NCBI GenBank assembly: GCA_015520115.1
Contig: WAQS01000211.1
Location: forward strand, 1 to 13,896
Length of the DNA stretch: 13,896 bases
Origin: Ferroglobus sp.
GTDB taxonomy: Archaea; Halobacteriota; Archaeoglobi; Archaeoglobales; Archaeoglobaceae
Direction: 5' to 3'
The notes below the pieces were generated by a model, which worked only from the letters and a program-made list of their open reading frames with translations, made no database searches and was not told the DNA's origin. The translations under genes and the position numbers were made by a program. Positions 6,868 to 11,920 of this stretch are shown here, piece by piece. How positions within the stretch are numbered: position 1 is the stretch's first letter; the number at the start of each line of letters is the position of its first letter.

Positions 6868-7269
6868 ATGCTCGAGCTGATTCCTTGGAGAGCAGTCAAA
6901 AAGTGGAGGTGCGTTCACTGCGGATACTGCTGCAAAGAGTATGATGTGCCTCTTTCTTTCGAAGAGGAGGAAAGACTCAAAGTTTACGGAGATGTTTTTA
7001 CAAGAGGAAAACTCGGAGTTTACTTAAAGAAAGATGGGACGTGCGTTTTCAGAAAAAATGGGAAATGCGCAATATACGAAATCAGACCAAAGGCTTGCGA
7101 AAAGTATCCCTTCTTTTTCAGGGAGAAGGGGGAGAAAGATGCAGAGTTCGAGTTTCAAGGGAGAAAGATTTTCGTCTACGTCGACAAAAACTGCAAAGGA
7201 ATTGGAAAAGGAGAAGATGTTAGGAGAGAGATAGAAAAAATTCTCAGAAAAATCCTTTTAATTGTTTAG
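6868..7269 (+). CDS. YkgJ-family cysteine-cluster (putative zinc/iron-chelating) protein
   Basis: A 133-residue soluble protein with the YkgJ/UPF0153 cysteine pattern: C15-x2-C18-x2-C21-C22, then G-T-C59, G-K-C67-A-I-Y, R-P-K-A-C77-x3-P-F and C109 followed by G-I-G-K-G. All eight cysteines expected for the family are present, and the protein is full length. The family is annotated as zinc- or iron-chelating on the basis of the cysteines; no biochemical role is secure. The ATG at 6868 has no Shine-Dalgarno site and follows an A/T-rich region. The 3' end overlaps the convergent GalT-like gene by 26 nt. Association with the cysteine-rich small ORF across the same promoter is positional only. Confidence 0.88.
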   Translation: MLELIPWRAVKKWRCVHCGYCCKEYDVPLSFEEEERLKVYGDVFTRGKLGVYLKKDGTCVFRKNGKCAIYEIRPKACEKYPFFFREKGEKDAEFEFQGRKIFVYVDKNCKGIGKGEDVRREIEKILRKILLIV

Positions 7270-8212
7270 CAGTCTCTTCCGGAGCTTTGTTTGTGTAGGC
7301 TTCATCGTAGATCTTCGTTATCGCAAAAACGTCGCACCAGTAGTACTTGTCGAAGGGTGTCCTCGCTACTATATCGAAGAGCGTTCCAAAGTAGGGTGTC
7401 TTCTTCAAGCTTCCGAAAATTCCGAAGTTGAAGGAGTTGTACTCTGATGAGTAAAACTTCAAGATTTTTACTATGCCTTCGCAGAGCTCTTTAAGCTCCT
7501 CTTCGTTCACCTCCAAAATAGGCTTGTCGATGTAAGCAGCTACATGATCAAAACCACGAGGGGCGAAGGGAACGAACCAGAGCCACTTGCTTCTGCTCAA
7601 AATTAAATCTTCGAACTCTTTATTTTCTGATAAAACCTCCCAGAACTGCTTTCCGTGGGTTTTGTAGAAGGATCTTGCCGAATTAATTATCCTGCTCTGG
7701 TAGTCCATTAATTCTTCTGAGGCGATGAGCTGGATGTGCGGATGAACAACGCTACTTCCGGCTGGCTTTAAGTAATTCATCGTAATTGTGGCGTAGTCGA
7801 TTTTCTCGGAAATCTCTTTTAAATATTCCACGGCTAATGCGAAGGAGTTGTAGAAATCTTCAGCTTTGAATTCCCCAAGGTTTAAGTAGTGCTCCTTGCA
7901 AATCCTTATTACAAGAGAGTACCTCGCATAAGGGGAGATGTTGGCGAAAAGGATCGAATTCCCTTTTCTTTTTAGATTTTTGCCGAGAACTTCTACATCC
8001 CTCGCAGCAACTTTTTCAACAACGTCCTCGCAGAAGGGGCAGGGTTTTTTCAAATCCTCTTCGAAGCTTCCCTTAGTAAAAGGCAAAGGTTTCTTCACTA
8101 TCCTCGAAGGCTTTCCCGTCAAAGGATCGAAGCGAATTTCCACTTCTACCTCTTCTTCTTTTCCCTCCATCGGGTTGAAGAGCCTGTATTTCTCGACCTT
8201 TTTCAGGAACAT
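7244..8212 (-). CDS. galT: GalT-like HIT-superfamily nucleotidyltransferase
   Basis: A 322-residue protein resembling galactose-1-phosphate uridylyltransferase. The active-site motif is H157-P-H159-I-Q161, with H159 the expected nucleotide-accepting histidine. C58-P-F-C61 plus H108 and H157 fit the structural zinc site of GalT enzymes. Residues 27-46 (F-D-P-L-T-G...) and N91-I-S-P-Y-A-R (91-97) match family positions that contact the nucleotide. The true reaction could be galactose-1-phosphate uridylyl transfer, a related sugar-phosphate nucleotidyl transfer or an ADP-glucose phosphorylase-like activity; no Leloir-pathway genes lie nearby to settle it. A TATA-like TTTTATTC centred about 25 nt upstream suggests its own leaderless transcript despite lying just 31 nt behind the EamA gene. 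The 3' end overlaps the YkgJ-type gene by 26 nt. Confidence 0.85.
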   Translation of the reverse strand: MFLKKVEKYRLFNPMEGKEEEVEVEIRFDPLTGKPSRIVKKPLPFTKGSFEEDLKKPCPFCEDVVEKVAARDVEVLGKNLKRKGNSILFANISPYARYSLVIRICKEHYLNLGEFKAEDFYNSFALAVEYLKEISEKIDYATITMNYLKPAGSSVVHPHIQLIASEELMDYQSRIINSARSFYKTHGKQFWEVLSENKEFEDLILSRSKWLWFVPFAPRGFDHVAAYIDKPILEVNEEELKELCEGIVKILKFYSSEYNSFNFGIFGSLKKTPYFGTLFDIVARTPFDKYYWCDVFAITKIYDEAYTNKAPEETAKQLKGFF

Positions 8213-8232
8213 GTTTTTCCGTAGGCTTTGAA

Positions 8233-8240
8233 GAATAAAA
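8233..8240 (-). promoter_or_regulatory. TATA-like box of the GalT-like gene
   Basis: On the minus strand the sequence reads TTTTATTC, centred about 25 nt before the ATG at 8212, in the 31-nt spacer after the EamA gene. The spacing matches the other leaderless genes here. Confidence 0.45.
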
Positions 8241-8243
8241 CTG

Positions 8244-9065
8244 TTATCTTCCCCTCTCGACTAAGTAAATTCCCAAGATTGTCAGAAATCCACCGAAGAT
8301 TTTCCTTGCGGTAAATTCCTCTGAGAAAACGAAGTAGGACATTACGGCAGTAAAGAGGGGGATTAGGTAAACGAAAACTGAAGTTCTCGCTGCACCTATC
8401 TTTTCAACACAGTAGTACCACACAACGTAGCCCACAACCGAGCAGAGGATTGCTAAGTAAACAACGGAAATCCACGTAAGTGTTTTGTTCGGTATTTCTA
8501 AGGGAAAAATGGAAAAGAAGGGAGCGAGAGTGATTATCCCGAAAAGGAAGGAGTAAAAGACTATCTCAAAGCTCGAATATTTCTCGAAGAGCTGTTTTGC
8601 GTAAACTGTGTAGATAGCCCACAAAATTCCGTTTCCTATAACCATCAAATCGCCGATTAATGATAGAGCGAAATCCCTTTTGAAAAGTATGAGAACTATG
8701 CCGAGAAAGGACAGGATTATTCCCGCTTTTTGCTTAGGAGAAAGTTTTTCCCTTGACATCGCAGCTATAAACAGAACGGAGGTGTTTATGAGGATCGAAG
8801 CGTTTGTGGGTGTCGTGTAGTATAGAGCCGAGAACTGCAAAATGTAGAGTAGGGAAACTCCGCTTACGCCAAGAACGATAAATCTGAAGGTATCCTTGAA
8901 ATCCAACATCTTTTTAACAAAGGGAACGAGGAAAATTGTAGCAAGAGAAAAGCGGTAAAGAGTTAAAGAAGCGGGATTTATGTCGGAAATTGCAAGTTTG
9001 ATAAAGATAAAGCTGCCTGCCCAGAAAACCATCACTGAAAGAAGTAAAAAATACAGTAAAATCAT
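8244..9065 (-). CDS. EamA-family (DMT superfamily) membrane transporter
   Basis: A 273-residue protein with about ten hydrophobic helices arranged as two EamA repeats, the first covering roughly residues 1-130 and the second 135-270. Typical family positions are visible: W15-A-G-S-F near the N-terminus, N-P-A-S-L-T-L-Y-R-F (35-44), the loop before helix 4 with Y-Y-T-T-P-T-N-A-S, and in the second half Y-Y-C-V-E-K-I-G-A and the acidic F-S-E-E-F before the last helix. Family members export amino acids, metabolites or drugs; the substrate cannot be told from sequence. The ATG overlaps the S3Ae stop by 4 nt with no obvious Shine-Dalgarno site, so translation probably depends on the upstream ribosomal-protein cistron. 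Confidence 0.9.
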   Translation of the reverse strand: MILLYFLLLSVMVFWAGSFIFIKLAISDINPASLTLYRFSLATIFLVPFVKKMLDFKDTFRFIVLGVSGVSLLYILQFSALYYTTPTNASILINTSVLFIAAMSREKLSPKQKAGIILSFLGIVLILFKRDFALSLIGDLMVIGNGILWAIYTVYAKQLFEKYSSFEIVFYSFLFGIITLAPFFSIFPLEIPNKTLTWISVVYLAILCSVVGYVVWYYCVEKIGAARTSVFVYLIPLFTAVMSYFVFSEEFTARKIFGGFLTILGIYLVERGR

Positions 9066-9691
9066 TGAGCTACAGCTTCGGCAACCTTCTCTTCAACAAT
9101 TTTCGGCTCGGAGAGTAGTTCTATCTTTCTAATCTCCACTCTCCTCAGCGGATAGATCTTCTTTGCGTTCTTGTAGATTTCAGCTGGAATCTTTCCGAGG
9201 ACGGCTTCTTGCAAGAACTGGACGAATTTTTCTTTGCTTGCAGCATTAGTAACGATCTCTCTCATAACCTTCCTTATCGCCCTCTTTTGTGAGCTTTGGC
9301 ATCTCTTAACGGTAAAAGCAACGCTCTTTACTCTCAGCTTGTATCCGTCGGCGGTGGTTACGTCAACGATGTCCTCTATCTTGCTCGTCCTCCTCCTTGT
9401 TAAACTGTTGAGGTAGTCTCTCATCAACTCGAACTCGTGGAATTTCGTGTAGGCGTTCTCTCCAGCGACCTTGTAAACCTTGAACTTCAACTTCTTGTAG
9501 GGATTCTGGTTCGAGTAGTCGTTGGTGAGTTCGGCTAAAGTGATCTCTACCGTCCTTCCTATAACTTTCTCTTCGCTATCAGCCGGAGTGTAGCCTACTT
9601 CTGCATATCCGAAATACTCAGGAGCGATTAGAGTGAACCACTTCTTTGATGCCCACTTATCCTTAACTCTCGCTCTCCTCTTCCTTGCCAT
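9062..9691 (-). CDS. rps3ae: Small-subunit ribosomal protein S3Ae (eS1)
   Basis: A 209-residue basic protein matching archaeal/eukaryotic S3Ae, part of the small ribosomal subunit platform. Recognisable stretches are the N-terminal K-D-K-W-A-S-K-K-W-F (10-19), G-R-T-V-E-I-T-L-A-E-L-T-N-D (45-58), the K-F-K-V region (69-72), and the C-terminal I-Y-P-L-R-R-V-E-I-R-K (178-188). The length is normal. It is one of the few genes here with a strong Shine-Dalgarno site: GAGGTG 5 nt before the ATG. A minus-strand TATA-like TTTATTAA just after the larE stop implies a short leader of roughly a dozen nucleotides. It overlaps the downstream EamA gene by 4 nt. Confidence 0.97.
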   Translation of the reverse strand: MARKRRARVKDKWASKKWFTLIAPEYFGYAEVGYTPADSEEKVIGRTVEITLAELTNDYSNQNPYKKLKFKVYKVAGENAYTKFHEFELMRDYLNSLTRRRTSKIEDIVDVTTADGYKLRVKSVAFTVKRCQSSQKRAIRKVMREIVTNAASKEKFVQFLQEAVLGKIPAEIYKNAKKIYPLRRVEIRKIELLSEPKIVEEKVAEAVAQ

Positions 9692-9696
9692 TTCAA

Positions 9697-9702
9697 CACC
9701 TC
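9697..9702 (-). promoter_or_regulatory. Shine-Dalgarno site of rps3ae
   Basis: GAGGTG on the minus strand, 5 nt upstream of the ATG at 9691, complementary to the archaeal 16S rRNA 3' end. It shows that this message has a short leader, unlike most first genes in the window. Confidence 0.85.
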
Positions 9703-9723
9703 TCAGGCAAGTTTTTCTCTCAA

Positions 9724-9731
9724 TTAATAAA
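9724..9731 (-). promoter_or_regulatory. TATA-like box of rps3ae
   Basis: TTTATTAA on the minus strand, about 36 nt before the ATG and directly after the larE stop codon. With initiation about 26 nt downstream, the leader would just include the GAGGTG site. Confidence 0.5.
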
Positions 9732-9733
9732 CC

Positions 9734-10531
9734 TTATCGTTGACTGAGCTTTCCAGTGCGATAACCTTCGAGGTCGAGTAGCACGGCTTTAAATCCAAGG
9801 GATCTGAGTTTGGGAACTATTTTCTCAACCATCTCTTTGTTTAAAAGCTTTTCAACCTCGTCTTTGCCAACTTCTATCACAGCTCTACCGTCTATCTTCC
9901 TCACCCTAACCTGCCTAACTCCGGCAATCTCTATTATGTAATTTTCGGCTTCGTCCACCATTTTAAGGGAAACTTCATCGATCGGAGTGTTGAATGGAAT
10001 TCTCGAAGATAAACAAGCTACGCTCGGCTTGTCCCAGAATGAGTATCCCTTTATCTTTGCTATTTCCCTGATTTCCTCCTTCGTAAAGCCGAAGATCGCC
10101 CAAGGACTGTAAACGTTCTCCAATTCTACCACCGCCCTGTATCCCGGTCTATGTCCTTGCAATTCGCTTGCATTCGTTCCCTCAAAAACGGCTTCGTATC
10201 CTTCCTCTTCGGCAATTTTTTTCAGTGAAGTCAAAACCATCCTCTTGCAGAAGTAACATCTGTCTTCCGTATTCTTAACGAAGTTCTCATCCTCAAGTTC
10301 GTTGAGGTTGTAAAATCTGTGTTTAAGGTTTAGCTCTTTTGCGATCCTTTCAGCCTCTCTTATCTCCCTTGAAGGTGTTGTGGGAGAGATTATCGTTACA
10401 GCGAGAACATCTGTAAGTTCGTTAGCCAATCCAGCCAGAGTTGAGCTGTCAACTCCTCCGCTGAAAGCCACAATAACTCTTTCGAAACTTGAGATGAATT
10501 TTTCAAGTTTTTTGAGCTTTGCTTCGTTCAT
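9734..10531 (-). CDS. larE: LarE-type ATP-dependent sulfur transferase (PP-loop family)
   Basis: A 265-residue protein with the PP-loop S24-G-G-V-D-S-S30 that adenylylates its substrate, and the LarE signature E-G-T-N-A-S (117-122) with G-H-R-P-G (126-130). LarE inserts sulfur into pyridinium biscarboxylate during synthesis of the nickel-pincer cofactor of lactate racemase. C173 in A-C-L-S-S-R-I-P-F matches the cysteine sacrificed by Lactobacillus LarE. C92 and C95 (C-Y-F-C) add two cysteines, the three-cysteine arrangement reported for cluster-containing LarE proteins. No larA, larB or larC gene is present in the window, so another sulfur-insertion role is possible. An in-frame TTG lies 8 codons upstream; the ATG at 10531 sits about 30 nt from a TATA-like CCTTATAAA and is preferred. 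The 5' end overlaps the upstream thioredoxin-like gene by 29 nt. Confidence 0.9.
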   Translation of the reverse strand: MNEAKLKKLEKFISSFERVIVAFSGGVDSSTLAGLANELTDVLAVTIISPTTPSREIREAERIAKELNLKHRFYNLNELEDENFVKNTEDRCYFCKRMVLTSLKKIAEEEGYEAVFEGTNASELQGHRPGYRAVVELENVYSPWAIFGFTKEEIREIAKIKGYSFWDKPSVACLSSRIPFNTPIDEVSLKMVDEAENYIIEIAGVRQVRVRKIDGRAVIEVGKDEVEKLLNKEMVEKIVPKLRSLGFKAVLLDLEGYRTGKLSQR

Positions 10532-10961
10532 ATATTTGGTATGCAAAGTTTGCAAGGTTTATAAGGTCTTGCCTGTATTCAGAAGAGTACCCGAGCATGA
10601 CCACCCTTTTTCCTTCGTACATTATCGGTGTCCCGTTGGGGTAGAGGAAGTGAAACTCCGGAGTGCCGGTTGCTCCGAACTTTTTGGCGAGCTCTCTTTC
10701 TCTTACGTAATCCACCTCTACTATTACGAACTTACTCAAAGCGAGCCTTAAATCATCGTACTTTTCAAAATCCTCTTTGAATATCGTGCAGTAAACGCAG
10801 GTGTTGGAGGAAACTATGAGAAGAATCGGTTTGTTCTTCTCGGAGGCTATTTTCAACCCTTCTTCGTAGCTGTAAAACTCCACGCTCGGAGATGACTGGA
10901 AGCTGAAAAGTACGAAAAATGCACCGACGGCTATTAGTATTAAAGCAGCTATCGACCTCAC
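10503..10961 (-). CDS. Membrane-anchored thioredoxin-like protein
   Basis: A 152-residue protein with an N-terminal hydrophobic segment (residues 4-21) that should act as an uncleaved anchor or signal, placing the rest outside the membrane. The thioredoxin fold follows: strand K44-P-I-L-L-I-V, then the redox motif C55-V-Y-C58, strand F78-V-I-V-E-V-D, and T100-P101 as the cis-proline with E-F-H-F-L-Y-P-N-G after it. This is the thioredoxin-7/DsbD-gamma-like pattern rather than cytosolic thioredoxin. The start codon is GTG at 10961, about 25 nt from a minus-strand TATA-like TTTAAATA. Its 3' end overlaps larE by 29 nt. Electron donor and client proteins are unknown. Confidence 0.85.
   Translation of the reverse strand: MRSIAALILIAVGAFFVLFSFQSSPSVEFYSYEEGLKIASEKNKPILLIVSSNTCVYCTIFKEDFEKYDDLRLALSKFVIVEVDYVRERELAKKFGATGTPEFHFLYPNGTPIMYEGKRVVMLGYSSEYRQDLINLANFAYQIYERSKAQKT
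10542..10554. promoter_or_regulatory. Operator-like palindrome at the larE promoter
   Basis: TGCAAA-G-TTTGCA is a perfect 6+6 bp inverted repeat around one central base. It lies between the TATA-like box at 10556-10566 and the larE ATG at 10531, close to where transcription should begin. That is the position of an archaeal repressor site. It also falls within codons of the upstream thioredoxin-like gene, so a coding origin cannot be excluded. Confidence 0.4.
10556..10566 (-). promoter_or_regulatory. Internal TATA-like box for larE
   Basis: CCTTATAAACC on the minus strand, centred about 30 nt before the ATG at 10531 and located inside the 3' part of the thioredoxin-like gene. It suggests that larE can be transcribed on its own as a leaderless message. 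Confidence 0.45.
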
Positions 10962-10982
10962 GGAAGGAAATTTCGCGGATAA

Positions 10983-10990
10983 TATTTAAA
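10983..10990 (-). promoter_or_regulatory. TATA-like box of the thioredoxin-like gene
   Basis: TTTAAATA on the minus strand, centred about 25 nt before the GTG at 10961. It supports both that non-ATG start and a leaderless transcript. The divergent LOG-like gene has its own box at 11007-11013. Confidence 0.5.
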
Positions 10991-11006
10991 TTTTCCCCAC
11001 CATTGA

Positions 11007-11013
11007 TTTTTTA
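11007..11013 (+). promoter_or_regulatory. TATA-like box of the LOG-like gene
   Basis: TTTTTTA on the plus strand, centred about 25 nt before the ATG at 11036. It argues against longer in-frame starts further upstream. Confidence 0.4.
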
Positions 11014-11035
11014 CGCAAAAGCTCGAACTCTCTTT

Positions 11036-11485
11036 ATGCCACTGCAAGTTGGTGTCATAGGAAGTGGGGATTGTTACGAAGATGTTTGCGAGATCGCTGA
11101 AAGGGTTGGAGAGCTTCTTGCCGAGAGAAAATGCGTGATTATAAACGGAGGACTTTACGGAGTCATGGAGGCTGTGAGCAGAGGTGCAAAGAAGAAGGGT
11201 GGATTCGTAGTGGGAATCGTTCCGGGGAAGAACAAAGAGGAGGCGAATAGGTACTGTGACGTTGTTATAGCCACGAACATGGGACACGCGAGGAACATGA
11301 TAATCGTTCATTCGAGCGATGTTCTGATAGCCATCGGCGGAGGTTACGGAACGATTTCGGAAATGGCTATAGCTTTAAAAGAAGGGAAGAGAGTCGTGGG
11401 AATAAAAACCCCCGTAAAATTGCCCGGACTAATTGAAGCTAAAACGCCTGAGGAAGCAGTAGACATTGCTTTAGGAAAAAGTTAA
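11036..11485 (+). CDS. TIGR00725-family LOG-like Rossmann protein
   Basis: A 149-residue single-domain protein. The start V5-G-V-I-G-S-G is the first beta strand and nucleotide loop. I36-N-G-G-L-Y-G-V-M-E-A-V-S-R-G-A (36-51) and M82-G-H-A-R-N-M followed by S-D-V-L-I-A-I-G-G-G-Y-G-T-I-S-E (94-109) match the SLOG/LOG-like superfamily, where the second block resembles the PGGxGTxxE motif of cytokinin riboside monophosphate phosphoribohydrolases. Here the motif reads I-G-G-G-Y-G-T, as in TIGR00725 proteins, which have no proven activity that I know of. A nucleotide or nucleotide-sugar ligand is likely. The start at 11036 is chosen over longer in-frame options by homology and TATA spacing. Confidence 0.88.
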   Translation: MPLQVGVIGSGDCYEDVCEIAERVGELLAERKCVIINGGLYGVMEAVSRGAKKKGGFVVGIVPGKNKEEANRYCDVVIATNMGHARNMIIVHSSDVLIAIGGGYGTISEMAIALKEGKRVVGIKTPVKLPGLIEAKTPEEAVDIALGKS

Positions 11486-11489
11486 TATC
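11482..11489 (+). promoter_or_regulatory. TATA-like box of the YjbQ gene
   Basis: TTAATATC overlaps the stop codon of the LOG-like gene and is centred about 25 nt before the ATG at 11510. It suggests a separate leaderless message for the YjbQ-DUF2298 pair. Confidence 0.4.
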
Positions 11490-11509
11490 TCAAGATCGTC
11501 TTTTTAACT

Positions 11510-11920
11510 ATGAAAATTCTTGAGTTCGAAGTTGAAAGAGATGGCATGGTCGATTTAACCGAGGAGATAAAGAGGTTCGTGAAAGAAAGCAAAGTTAACG
11601 ACGGGGCAGTTCTCGTTTTTTCCGTTGGTTCGACCGGAGCGATTACTACGATAGAGTACGAGCCGGGATTGAAAAAGGACTTTCCAGCCATAATGGAGAA
11701 AATAGCCCCCTACAACTACCCCTACGAGCATCACAAAACTTGGGGTGACGACAACGGATCTTCCCACGTAAAAGCTTCGATAGTAGGTCCGAGTGTCGTG
11801 ATACCTTTCAAGAACAAAGAGCTGATGCTCGGAACGTGGCAGCAGGTGGTTCTGATAAACTTCGACACGAGGAAGAGGAGGAGAAAAGTCGTTCTGCAAA
11901 TTCTCGGTGAGGTAGAATGA
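11510..11920 (+). CDS. YjbQ/UPF0047 family protein
   Basis: A 136-residue soluble protein spanning the whole UPF0047 fold. Family marks are S41-T-G-A-I-T-T-I-E-Y-E (41-51), H74-H-K-T-W-G-D-D-N-G-S-S-H86 (74-86, with the conserved histidine H86), K-A-S-I-V-G-P-S (88-95) and L-G-T-W-Q-Q (107-112) before the last strands. Bacterial members such as E. coli YjbQ show weak thiamine-phosphate synthase activity, and the family is named for it; the physiological role remains unclear. It is in the same window as thiC but not in its operon. The DUF2298 gene begins within its last codons (ATGA, 4-nt overlap), so the two are cotranscribed. Confidence 0.92.
   Translation: MKILEFEVERDGMVDLTEEIKRFVKESKVNDGAVLVFSVGSTGAITTIEYEPGLKKDFPAIMEKIAPYNYPYEHHKTWGDDNGSSHVKASIVGPSVVIPFKNKELMLGTWQQVVLINFDTRKRRRKVVLQILGEVE
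11909..11913 (+). promoter_or_regulatory. Shine-Dalgarno site of the DUF2298 gene
   Basis: GAGGT lies 3 nt before the ATG at 11917, within the last codons of the YjbQ gene; GGTGA just upstream is an alternative pairing. It supports reinitiation inside a YjbQ-DUF2298 operon. Confidence 0.55.

Noticed and set aside
10919-11035. A 39-codon N-terminal extension of the LOG-like protein
   Set aside because: It overlaps the divergent thioredoxin-like gene and both TATA boxes; the Rossmann strand begins right after the ATG at 11036.
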